From: Antedon mediterranea
Lineage: Eukaryota; Echinodermata; Crinoidea; Comatulida; Antedonidae
Reading direction: 5' to 3'
Assembly (NCBI RefSeq): GCF_964355755.1
Contig: NC_092676.1
Coordinates: 9,158,288 to 9,222,287, forward strand
Length of the DNA: 64,000 bases
Shown one piece after another: positions 50,315 to 62,655 of this stretch. Position numbers and translations under genes: made by a program. Position 1 is the stretch's first letter. Every line of letters begins with the position of its first letter. The notes beneath the pieces are model-generated. The model saw only the letters and a list, made by a program, of their open reading frames with translations. It had not been told where the DNA came from and did not search any database.

Positions 50315-50728
50315 TTCATGGTATGGTTCAAACTTATTACCGACACTACTCTACTATCAAGTCTCCATCATACCTTTTGCGGCATCTTCCCAAGAACCCA
50401 TTCAAGTTGGAGATCAACTGGATAAGTAAGTGCTGTTCTTTTTATGCTTGGAGGTTCTGCATCACCCTTACCAGCTTCCACTTTCTTTTCCACCTCAAGA
50501 CGAATCTGAAACAAAACAAAATATTTTTGTATTGCAAAACTCTTATGCACTCTATCTGTGCATGAAAAGGCATTCTTCAAAATTAGTAACACTGTAGTAT
50601 TTAAATGCGTTTTTTCATACTTATCCCACAGTAAGCACAAACTTGCCAATTACAGGATGGATAAAATATTTTATAGTTTATCGTGCTTATAAACTAAGTT
50701 TTATTTCAGGCTTAGGGAGTGAAGTTGA

Positions 50729-50821
50729 AAGAGTCGTGAGTTACAACCCTTGACCTTGATTGAACCCTTGACCTTGGAATTGGAAGGCAAGCATGTTAAA
50801 CCACCAAGCAACAGCTCCACT
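50729..50821 (-). repeat. Second tRNA-like fragment with 18-bp insertion (unit 3)
   Basis: Counterpart of 5126-5197 with an 18-bp internal near-tandem duplication (aacccttgaccttgattg) between the anticodon and T arms, which disrupts any tRNA fold. Confidence 0.4.
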
Positions 50822-52601
50822 AAAAAAATTTAGAATAAAGTAGGTAAAAAAAATCATCCAAATATTACCTTCCCATCACCTGTAATGTCACCAACAAAAA
50901 CAGCTGGACATTTCTCTCTGTCACAAATATCTTGAAGTTTTTCTTGATCCTCAGATCGTATTAGTATGGCATTGGACTCCTGGTATTCTGCACCCCATAG
51001 TTCTAAGGTGTTGATGGTTGGATCACCTAGTTGGAATTCCTTAGCTTTTATTAGAGCACCTGCAGGTTCACATATCTCCTTTAAAACATTACCTGTACAC
51101 AAAAAAATGATTTAATTGGTCAGATGTTAGCCATAGTTTGACATAAAAATAAGTACATTTGTCTGACAAAGTGTCCCCTTAATAGGGATGTCCCAAATGA
51201 GGGGTGCTACTGTACTTAGTAAAATAATAAAAATAAGCACATTGCATGCAAACTCACCATTGCCTCCAGCTCCTTGATCATGTATACTACATATAGGGTT
51301 TGTATCAACCATCTCAATGCACGCCCTTATAACTCGGTTTAGTTTCTGTTCCATCTCCGCATCACCGCGCTGCACGGCTTCGAAGTCCAGTTTTTCTGTA
51401 TTGTCACCTTGAACTTGAATGGAAGATGCAGCGCCCCCACCGACTCCGATGCGATAGATTGGTCCACCAAGTTTTACAATTTTCATTCCTGCATGGTAAA
51501 CAATTATTGATCAGTCAATAATTAGTTTTCAATGGAGAAATAAAAACAAAATATTTTATCAGGTTACTATAATCTTATTTTATATGACAGACATATAATA
51601 TCTATGTGGAGACAACAATAATAAGAAGTACAGTATTTTTTATGGTGTTGTATTTAGTTTGTTTAACAAACCTTTTTCTGCTTCGTCTTTAGTCGCATGC
51701 ATACTCTCAAGCATCCCAATACCCCCGCTGAACATAATGGGCTTGACCCACTCTCTTCTGTCGCTCTCAGTAAGCATCATGCCAAATGAACGAGAGAAAC
51801 CGGTTAGAACGGGTTCACCAAACTTGTTGCCGTAGTCAGATGCACCGTTGCTGGCCTCTACAGCAACCGACAGAGCAGGCGCCATGTTGCTAGGATAAAC
51901 CATATTTTTGTCCTCCCATGGAAGGTCATACCCTGTTTAAACAAATGTTCAATCAATGATAATAAATAATTAATTACACTGAATATATAACATTTATAAA
52001 AAGCAAAATTATGTAATTAAGCAAGCAATTATGCCTGTTCACTGCATGCGTTACTTAATATCTTTCATCCCATACTCTATTTATACATATAAGTGCCAGT
52101 AAATGAATATCTTTTAATTGTTGTTACTTTGCAAATCTTTGATAAGGTTTATCCTTTATATTTGTATATTTGTTATGTTTTATTTTCTGTTATATTTGTA
52201 TTTATTTTGATTTTTGAGCGAGTAAAGTCTGACATCAATTTTCATAAGGACTACAAAATCTAATTTTTAGATTTATATAATTTACCTGGAATGTTCAAAT
52301 TTCCAAAACAGTAGCCTGCAGTGCCAGCCACTACATGTGCCCCCTTCCCTGCAGCCTGAACATCACGTATCCTACCCCCAGTACCAGTTGTAGCCCCTGG
52401 GAAAGGTGCAACCCCAGTTGGAAAGTTATGGGTCTCTGCTGTGAAGATGATATGCCTGAGTGGTTCAGATTCCTCCATCACACTTGCTGACCCGGGATTG
52501 GCTGGTTTGAGAACTTTGACCTTATGGCCTTTGATTGCACTGAAAATCAAGTAAAGTCATCAAAGTGAGAAAAAACAGTATAGGTTCATTGACAACATTT
52601 A

Positions 52602-52705
52602 AAGCTCTGTCTGTCCCCAAATATGGTAGTGATATGACATCATCATATCCATATATGGGCACATCACATTTTTTTACATAAAAGTTGATAGTGTAGACAG
52701 AGCTT
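52602..52705. mobile_element. Second TA MITE (unit 3)
   Basis: Counterpart of 6958-7061. Just outside its left end unit 3 carries a private 13-bp insertion (within 'acagtataggttcattgac'). Confidence 0.7.
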
Positions 52706-55107
52706 TAGGCAATACTTTGTGGTTCAACAAAATGTGAATAAATATCATTTACGATGGAAATTATGCCTGTAGTATTTTATGGGCTATTTCATGACACCCT
52801 CTAGAACTAATAATTTCAGGTATAATGCCTAATTCTGTCCAGCACAACAAGATTTATACAAGAGTCATAGACACCATTCCAGTGAACTATATCGTGATTC
52901 GATTCGGAAAATATGGATATAAATATAAAAGCCACGTAAAATGTTAAGATACCTGCTGTTATCCGAGAATTTAATGACGTTGTTATCATTGCTGGTAGCT
53001 TGCGTTGACATCACCATCTTGAATAAAGAATGATCTTTTTCTTCTCCATCGATTACCATCTTACCCTTAAAAAACCAATGACGACTATGCTCACTAGAAA
53101 GAAGACAGAAAGCAAGAAAAAACCATTTGTGGGAATATTTTCAGGAATTTCTAAATACAGTAATGAAAGCTGAGAAATGTTGCATAGATGAAAAGAATTT
53201 AAGTAAAGAATGGTCTATGTCTTAGGATTATCCATGGTTACAAATACTATTTTACTTTATTTTAGGCTAGAAGGCAAATAGACAATGCCACAATTGTTTT
53301 TCACCTGTTTTTTTTTTCAGGTATATATTGAGGCAGATGGTATCTTTGTTCTTTTTGACTGTTTTACTTCATTTACTTTATTTTTACCTCATTTTGATTT
53401 AGCTATTTAGCATATTCTATTTATATCTCTATCCAATCACTGATAAACTCACAGCATTGCAATATTGTATTTTCAATAATTTAGGTTTGTATTAAATAAA
53501 GATATTACTTTTACAAGACAGTAAAGAATGTAAATAAATATTCATGACCATCATTCACAGATGGTAAAACTTCATGCGACTAAAACTAAAGTGCTTTGTA
53601 CCTGTTAGACTGAGCCAAGTCAAAGAGTTCAACACTTGTTGGATTCCGTTTAACCTTTTCAATAAACATGTTGGTGTAAAAGTCTATGTCCCACGTATCA
53701 AAGGCAAGTCCTGCAGTAAGAATAATACAAAATGTTTATAATGCAATATTAATAATAGAAATCTTCATCAACCATTTATTGGTCATGATAAGCTTTGGTT
53801 TATAAATTCAATAACAATGAATTCTTAAATGAACAATGTATCCACAGACCGATTAAATAATTACTGTACAGTAATATTAACTGGTTACTAGAACACACTT
53901 AAAAGAATATGAAATCATGTTGGATGTTAAGCTAAATGTAATGTTAAAGACCTATTCCCTACAATTTTTGCCTTGTCTTTTCTGTTTTATGGTAAATTAT
54001 GATAAAAAGAAAGAAACAATACACATGCACAATGCATGTTATGATTTATAGAAAGTCTCTAAATGATTAGAATCAATTTATTTTTCAAATTTTTAACAGT
54101 TTTAAAGACGAAAAAGTTATCGCATACATATTTATTTTTACATTAAATGTAGTTTGTGACCTATAATTAGATCTAAAAACGTAGGAAATGGGACTTTAAT
54201 CATAATATAATGATATACAGTATCAACACAAAGTTACCTATATTAATTTTAAAGTTAAGTTAATAATAGAAAAAACTGAAATAGAATTAAAAAACACAGG
54301 AGTTTAACACAGTTCAAAGATCATCTATACTTGGGAAACATGATTGAGAGTACTACAATCACCTAATTCTTTGTTTGCCTTTTCCAGAGCAACTTTTCCT
54401 TCACCTATAACATCAATTTCAAAGACTTCTTCTGGTTTAGCTTTAATTTCAAAGCTGCTGATTGGTTCGTGGTAGCGACATTCCGTCATACGATCGTGAA
54501 GTACGGCTACCAGTAGCTTCTCTTCCTCGGGGCTGATAGACGCAGCAATGCCATGATCGTCGGCTACGTTTATAAGATAGCGAATAGAACGCTCAATACG
54601 AGTCACATGGTTGATTCCAGCCGATTGGCAGATTGAGACGGCATTTGTTGACCAGGCCGTAGAGAAGTTCAACCTGTGTGTATAAAAATTAAACTTATTA
54701 TATCATATACAGTAGATAGTGTAATGTAATGTCCATGATATTAAATATACAGTCAACATATTCTGCCATGCATGTTTATGCCCACCTTTCTTAATTTATG
54801 CCTATTACCTTATTGAACAACAAAAATTATGACTTTTACTTTTTCAGATATTACCTACCGAATAACAAAACATACAGTATTATTTATTAATACTTATTCT
54901 CAACTGAAACCGACACTAACACTGTACGACTAGACAAGAAGGGTAATTTGTTAATTAAAAAACATTTTCTGACCTAGGCCCAATTTCAATCAGAAGTCCA
55001 TCAGGTTCTTGATCATCTTCAACTATGATTGACTTGGTCAGCAGACTAAATTCTTCAAAAGGGGTACCTAAGATCCATTGTATTTTCTTCTGTTCTTCAC
55101 CACTGAG

Positions 55108-55110
55108 TCA
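55108..55110 (-). other. TGA at codon 51 of PFAS copy 3
   Basis: This is the same substitution as in unit 2, inside the near-identical part of the two units, so it was probably inherited or copied rather than independent. The next AG in frame, TGGTGAAG|AACAG, lies 18 nt into the exon and would skip six codons including the TGA. Confidence 0.92.
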
Positions 55111-55469
55111 ATCTATGAAAATAATACACAGTTTAATTGACATTTTCAAAATAATATTAGTTTGGCAAAACAATTTATTAAAATTTAAATTAGAAAGGAA
55201 GAGTACCTACCTCCGTTTACTTCCACATTAAAACAAATTTCCGTTTTTAAATCTTGCAATTTAGAATTTTCCAACTGCTTTGCTAATTTCTTCCACAAAA
55301 CATTTGAAGCCCCTGGGAGTAATGCCGGACTTTTATAAAACCGAGTAATGATAGTCATATTCTTTAAAAAAATAAATTATTAAATATTAGATCTATATTA
55401 TTTTATATATTATTATTTATTATTATTGATGTTTACACTAAAAAAGTATAACTATAAAGTATATGACTT

Positions 55470-56032
55470 ATAATAATAATAATAATAAGCTTTATTTAAT
55501 CACGGATACTTAACTTCAACTGAAAGTTGTTTTTCAGTAAGACCGTGTTTAAAGGAAAACACCAACAAAAATAAATGTAAAAAGACCTTAATTACTATCA
55601 AAAGAGATAAAAAAACAAAAAAACAATTACAATGAAATAAAATGAACCAAGGGTACACTTACTAACTATAAAATTAAATAATACACTACATTTAAATAAA
55701 GCTACATGAAATTAGCAGTTAACAGTTTCTTAAAAAGAGAGACACTGTTCACATTTTTAATATCTTCATTTAGCTCATTCCTAACCTTGGCACCTCTATA
55801 TGATAAGCTACGTTTTTGGTTTTGGTACTATTAAATTTGCCTTAGTTCTAATATTATAGTAATTGTTTTTGATATTGAATTTATTTTTATTAAATATGGA
55901 GGTGCAAGGTTGTTCATAATCTTAAACATAACAATAGCTTCATTTACATATAATATTTCATCTAAGTTCATCCAATTTAGACTTTGTAGAGCTTGAGTAC
56001 TAGAGTGATCTGTAATTCGCGTAGCTTCAGAG
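55470..56032 (-). mobile_element. LINE 3' end remnant (unit 3)
   Basis: Matches the unit 2 copy, including the longer trinucleotide tail. Confidence 0.75.
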
Positions 56033-56156
56033 TCGATGTGGCAAGGTTAGATGGTGGTTGTTGTACGGTATCACCAAGCACATCAAACGTGTTACTTGAG
56101 ATTGTGCTAATGCCATTTTGTTTACAGTATAGATTAGGTTTAGATACAAACTTTTT

Positions 56157-57819
56157 GGGTATTGCTAAACTGCGCAAACAACAACAAAAGCTGCGCAAAC
56201 CTCCTTCAAAACAATTATTATTGATTAGAACACAACTAGAACTATATAGGGAGACAATTTATGGGAAAAAGAATTTAAAATTCCTTTAAGTTTGCCTTTT
56301 TTTGGGTGAAAAACTTCAATTTTTGGGAAAATTACTGATTTAACAGCGCAAAGAACAAAAAAAGCTGCGCAAACCTCTCTCAAAACAATTAATATTGATA
56401 GAACACAACTAGAACTATATAGTGAGACAATTTATGAAGAAAAAAATTGAAATTCCTTTAAGTTTGCCTTTTTTTGGGTGAAAAACTTCAATTTTTGGGA
56501 AAATTACTGATTTCACAGCGCAAACAACAAAAAAAGCTGCGCAAACCTCCTTTAAATCAATTAATATTGATTAGATAACAACTAGAACTATATAGGGAGA
56601 CAATTTATGGGAAAACAAATTTGAATTTCCTTTGAGTTTGCCTTTTTTTGGGTGAAAAACTTCAATTTTTGGGAAAATTACTGATTTCACAGCGCAAACC
56701 CCCAAAAAAGCTGCGCAAACCTCCTTCAAAACAATTAATATTGATAGAACACAACTAGAACTATATAAGGAGACAATTTATGGGGAAAAAAATTGAAATT
56801 CCTTTAAGTTTGCCTTTTTTTGGGTGAAAAACTTCAATCTTTGGGAAAATTACTGATTTCACACCACAAACAACAAAAAAAGCTGCAAAACCTCCTTCAA
56901 AACAATTAATATTGATAGAACACAACTAGAACTATATAGGGAGACAATTTATGGGAAAAAAATTGAAATTCCTTTAAGTTTGCTTTTTTTTTGGTGAAAA
57001 ACTTCAATTTTTGGGAAAATTACTTATTTCACAGCGCAAACAAAAAAAAAAGCTGCGCAAACCTCCTTTAAATCAATTAATATTGATAGATAACAACTAA
57101 ACTATATAGGGAGACAATTTATGGGAAAACAAATTTGAAATTCCTTCAAGTTTGCCTTTTTTGGGTTAAAAACTATTAATGTTAAGTAAACTTAAAGGAA
57201 TTTCAAATTTGTTTTCCCATAAATTGTTTCCCTATATAGTTCTAGTTGTGTTCTATCAATATTAATTGATTTAAAGGAGGTTTGCGCAGCTTTTTTTGTT
57301 GTTTGTGCTGTGAAATCAATAATTTTCCCAAAAATTGAAGTTTTTCACCCAAAAAAAAGAAAACTTAAAGGAATTTCAAATTTGTTTTCCCATAAATTGT
57401 CTCTTTATATAGTTCTAGTTGTTATCTAATCAATATTAATTGATTTAAAGGAGGTTTGCGCAGCTTTTTTTTTAGGTTTGCGCTGTGAAATCAGTAATTT
57501 TCCCAAAAATTGAACTTTTTACCCAAAAAAAGGCAAACTTAAAGGAATTTGAAATTTTTTTCCCATAAATTGTCTCCCTATATAGGTCTAGTTGTGTTTT
57601 AATCAATATTAATTGATTTAAAGGAGGTTTGCGCAGCTTTTTTTGGAGGTTTGCGCTGTGAAATCAGTAATTTTCCCAAAAATTGAAGTTTTTCACCCAA
57701 AAAAAGTCAAACTTAAAGGAATTTTATATTTTTTCCCCATAAATTGTCTCCCTATATAGGTCTAGTTGTGTTTTAATCAATATTAATTTTTTTGTTGTTT
57801 GCGCAGTTTAGCAATACCC
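56157..57819. repeat. Foldback-like inverted array (unit 3, 6+4 copies)
   Basis: Same repeat count and phase as unit 2, in the nearly identical part of the two units. Confidence 0.75.
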
Positions 57820-58076
57820 AACTTTTTAGGTAGTTCAAATTCAGGTTCACTTGCAATATTCTGTAAACTAAGAATTTGTTGCTCAAGAGACCAGTTTCTT
57901 TCACTCATTTCTTTAAAAGCTTTACTAAGGTGAACAAAATTTGAATGGATTTCTTGAATTAGTGTAGCTGTTGTTTTAATTCAGAAACTTTCTCATCAGT
58001 TTGCTTTATTTTCAGCTTTAGTGATGGGATCTGGTCCCATTATTTAGGTGTTTGAGTTGAACAATCAATTGCTTTC

Positions 58077-60784
58077 ACAAACTCAGAGGATTTACAATTC
58101 TGACTGTAATCGTTGAGTGTTATTTCTTCAATTAACGGCGCTGTTCCAATATTTAGCTCGTCTTTTTTTATTTCCTTTCATAATCATAGCTTAATTTTCT
58201 GAATAGATCAATATTATCAGGAGTCGATGTTTCAAATGCAAGCCTATCAAAATGACTTCTAAGTTCATCATATGCAAAGCCATAAAAGCTAGAGTTTGTT
58301 GTATCTAGAATGCTTGGAGCTTTTATATGACCATAGCTAGGCCACTGGTTTTCCATTGTTAGCTTTGTTTGAAATTGGGCGGAAAAAGCTTGTGTACTTA
58401 CTTGAACAATAGAAAGCTGGTGTATCAATTGTTCTTGCTTGAGCCTAAGATCCTCAACATGAAAAAACACTTAATATCCTGCTTATAATATTGACTTTGA
58501 CAATAAAAATTACATCTCCGTGTTGAGAAAATAACAGTTTAGACAATTTATCAGTCACTAGGTGGTAGAAAGTTGAAAACTATTTTATGGAGAAGATTTT
58601 TCAATAGCTTTTTTCAAGAGCTTCTTGGCTTGGCTAAGTCGAAACTGGTTTTAATTAATTAATTTTATCCTAAAAAAGTACAAGATTGCCCATATATTAT
58701 TAGGCTATCTAGGACCAGGTTCTTTCTATGAATATAGGCTAGGCTATATTTATATGTAACTCGGCGTTTACGCCAAAAAAACATGAGCCTGGTTTTTATT
58801 TAGTAGGCCTAGCCTAGTCGACAACATCATTCCCGCACTTTCATCGTTCATTTTATAAGTTGTCCGTCCTAAATAAGGGCCTAGCTAGGCTTACCTAGCC
58901 CATTAAGCCTAGCCTAAATTGTAGTCATCAGAAAGAGCACTAATAAAAAAAACAGATGCACAATAAGTAATCACAAACTCAGAGGATTTACAATTCCGAC
59001 TGTAATCGTTGAGTGTTATTTTTTCAATTAACGGCGCTGTTTCAATATTTAGCTCGTCTTTTTTTATTTCCTTTCATAATCATAGCTTAATTTTCTGAAT
59101 AGATCAATATTATCAGGAGTCGATGTTTCAAATGCAAGCCTATCAAAATGACTTCTAAGTTCATCATATGCAAAGCCATAAAAGCTAGAGTTTGTTATAT
59201 CTAGAATGCTTGGAGCTTTTATATGACCATAGCTAGGCCACTGGTTTTCCATTGTTAGCTTTGTTTGAAATTGGGCGGAAAAAGCTTGTGTACTTACTTG
59301 AACAATAGAAAGCTGGTGTATCAATTGTTCTTGCTTGAGCCTAAGATCCTCAACATGAAAAAACACTTAATATCCTGCTTATAATATTGACTTTGACAAT
59401 AAAAATTACATCTCCATGTTGAGAAAACAACAGTTTAGACAATTTATCAGTCACTAGGTGGTAGAAAGTTGAAAACTATTTTATGGAGAAGATTTTTCAA
59501 TAGCTTTTTTCAAGAGCTTCTTGGCTTGGCTAAGTCGAAACTGGTTTTAATTAATTAATTTTATCCTAAAAAAGTACAAGATTGCCCATATATTATTAGG
59601 CTATCTAGGACCAGGTTCTTTCTATGAATATAGGCTAGGCTATATTTATATGTAACTCGGCGTTTACGCCAAAAAAACATGAGCCTGGTTTTTATTTAGT
59701 AGGCCTAGCCTAGTCGACAACATCATTCCCGCACTTTCATCGTTCATTTTATAAGTTGTCCGTCCTAAATAAGGGCCTAGCTAGGCTTACCTAGCCCATT
59801 AAGCCTAGCCTAAATTGTAGTCATCAGAAAGAGCACTAATAAAAAAAACAGATGCACAATAAGTAATCACAAACTCAGAGGATTTACAATTCTGACTGTA
59901 ATCGTTGAGTGTTATTTCTTCAATTAACGGCGCTGTTTCAATATTTAGCTTGTCTGTTTTTATTTCCTTTCATAATCATAGCTTAATTTTCTGAATAGAT
60001 CAATATTATCAAGAGTCGATGTTTCAAATGCAAGCCTATCAAAATGACTTCTAAGTTCATCATATGCAAAGCCATAAAAGCTAGAGTTTGTTATATCTAG
60101 AATGCTTGGAGCTTGTATATGACCATAGCTAGGCCACTGGTATTCCATTGTTAGCTTTGTTTGAAATTTGGCGGAAAAAGCTTGTGTACTAATACTTGAA
60201 CAATAGAAAGCTGGTGTATCAATTGTTCTTGCTTGAGCCTAAGATCCTCAACATGAAAAAACACTTAATATCCCGCTTATAATATTGACTTTGACAATAA
60301 AAATTACATCTCCATGTTGAGAAAACAACAGTTTAGACAATTTATCAGTCACTAGCTGGTAGAAAGTTGAAAACTAATTTATAGAGAAGATTTTTCAATA
60401 GCTTTTTTCAAGAGCTTCTTGGCTTGGCTAAGACTGTCGAAACTGGTTTTAATTAATTAATTTTATCCTAAAAAAGTACAAGATTGCCCATATATTATAG
60501 GCTATCTAGGACCAGGTTCTTTCTATAAATATATGCTAGGCTATATTTATATGTAACTCGGCGTTTACGTCAAAAAAACATGAGCCTGGTTTTTATTTAG
60601 TAGGCCTAGCCTAGTCGACAACATCATTCCCGCACTTCCATCGTTCATTTTATAAGTAGTCCGTTCTAAATAAAAGGGCCTACCCTAGGCCTAGCTAGCT
60701 AGGCTTACCTGCCCATTAGGCCTAGCCTAAATTGTAGTCATCAGAAAGAGCACTAATCAAAAAACAGATACACAATAAGTAATC
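58077..60784. repeat. 896-bp tandem triplication (unit 3)
   Basis: Same three-copy arrangement at 58077, 58973 and 59869, offset 21492 from unit 2. Minus ORFs of 100, 100 and 62 codons lie at 58168-58470, 59064-59366 and 59960-60148. The third copy is frameshifted upstream (gtactaatacttg). Confidence 0.9.
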
Positions 60785-60834
60785 AATGATATATCAATAT
60801 TTTAACACACAAACAGAAAATGAAACCAACTTAC

Positions 60835-60972
60835 AGTATGTTTAGAACGGGGCTAAGCTTGCAAACAAATACTGTGTAGGCTAGGCCTACTACTCTCTCC
60901 GCGAGCGTAAACATCATTTAATCCACATGTGTTCGGTCATAGAGAAAAGTTTACTTTCTATTGACTATGCAT
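60835..60972 (-). promoter_or_regulatory. Candidate 5' noncoding exon of PFAS copy 3
   Basis: The donor and flanks are conserved exactly as in unit 2, with the GTAAGT at 60829-60834. The exon is supported only by splice-site logic, not by transcript data. Confidence 0.3.
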
Positions 60973-62015
60973 GGTTCGGTACGGTCTGATGATTTTGAAG
61001 AGCGCCACCAATAATTTAGTAAGTGAGTCAAAAGGTTGATACGAAGAATTAATAATGTCATTGAATGATATAATAATTGCATAATAATAAAGTAATACTA
61101 ATTATAATCGAATGAAGAAATGATACATTTATTCTATAATATCATTCGTAATAAAAAAAATTTACACAATTACGATTATTGACTCATTTAAAATCATGAA
61201 CGATGCGAGTTGCGAACCTTTCAATTGATTTGATTAAAAATGACTATAGGAGGCTCCAAATATCTACGAAATATGTTATCCGAGATACAGAACAAAGAAT
61301 TTGTAAACCAATTGAATATTTTTAATGACAGTAAATATGAAAATGTGTGTGTTTATTAGAGTGTGCATATCCATTCAACAGTATCGACTGTAAACATCGT
61401 GAGGTGGTTTCCACATTCGTATGATCAAACGGTACAGGGTATGATCAACTAGCGTTCGTGTTCCCACCTATAATCATCCATTCATAGAAGTACTGATGAA
61501 GATATCAATCTGTGGCAACAATAGAATGGACCCGAGACCTGGCTATCTTCGACTTTTAAATGATAGAAAGTTTTGAAAATTTTGTTTCTAGAAATGTACG
61601 TTGTATGATGTATAGGCCTATGTTTATTAAAAAATTGTTGTAGTTTTCTAAATTACATTGTACAAGTTGCGAAGAGGAAACTGTTATTTGATCGTAAGTT
61701 AACGTGTACATAAAGCAAAACTATCCATCCATAGGGTCATTTATCTTTTGCTAATTAATCTCCTCTTGCTTGATTGCACTCAAGCAACAATACTACCATT
61801 GTAATAGCACAATGGAAGATTAAAAGATAAACTAAATCACACAGTACAGTCTAAATACTAAAACAACTAAAACAATTCAATACAAAACTTAATTTAAAGG
61901 TATTAGATCAGGCATCAAGTCTGCCCAAAATAATGATAAAAGTATGCACATCACTCACCTAAAATAGAGAGCCAATATCCTCATTGAGTGCATGGAGGTA
62001 TACCTCCATGTTGAG

Positions 62016-62655
62016 TGTAATAAAAATAACTTCAAAACTTTAAGTGTACAAACTGTACAACGTGTAAATATCACAATCTTCTTTAGCTTGAATTGTACTT
62101 TAAACTTAGTACTCTTTTAGTATACCGTATATAATATATATATATATGTCTTTCAGTACTTTCAAATAGGTTCTCGAACTCAACGTTGTTCGAAATGTAA
62201 AAGTATATAAAGTTGAAATTTAATTAAAGTTGGAGTGTCCAGCACGTCCGATGGCAAGAGGCAAAGAGAAAGAAATCTCCCAAAACATACCCTAATGTCA
62301 TCCAAAATTGTCAAACAAGGTTTACCCCTATTGGTCCATTCTTGTTACTAGGCAAAACTCAAGAGGGGTAAATTGACCGATTGGTCAATTCCCAAATTTA
62401 GGACCTCCCATTTAAATAGATAAACATGTAAGAAGATTAAAACAGAACAAAGAGAATTCTTAAAAGGATTAATTAACAAAATGATTAAAACATATGCAGT
62501 TCCAAGGAAAAGCAATATAATGCAAACATCTTAATGCTATATTGATAAACAATCTTGCCCACCCACTGCACCCAGCTGCATTACATTGTAGGTACATTGG
62601 AAAATAATAAAAAGTAAAGGAAAAGAAAACATGTCTAAAACATGACAGGGTTACA
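62016..62655 (-). mobile_element. Ty3/gypsy 3' LTR (unit 3)
   Basis: Same LTR as unit 2 at offset 21492. The internal region upstream of it is cut by the window end at 64000, and 62656-64000 shows no recognisable gene. Confidence 0.55.

Larger units (their letters stand above)
46623..55358 (-). pseudogene. PFAS: PFAS copy 3: otherwise intact gene with TGA at codon 51
   Basis: Exons: 55211-55358, 54974-55112, 54363-54673, 53602-53710, 52953-53093, 52286-52539, 51672-51932, 51258-51488, 50869-51092, 50374-50505, 49990-50121, 49489-49900, 49258-49341, 48992-49147, 48617-48730, 48338-48489, 48003-48225, 47678-47884, 47374-47532, 47054-47209, 46623-46945. Every splice site is GT-AG. Exon 12 keeps DACEAMCEVMGKLG, the same length as human PFAS. 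All PurM-like ATP-site motifs and the Cys-His-Glu amidotransferase residues are present, for a total of about 1355 codons. The only inactivating change seen is TGA at 55108-55110 (codon 51), shared with copy 2. It could be a recent null, read through, or spliced out through an in-frame AG 18 nt into exon 2. I call it a pseudogene only provisionally. Confidence 0.85.
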
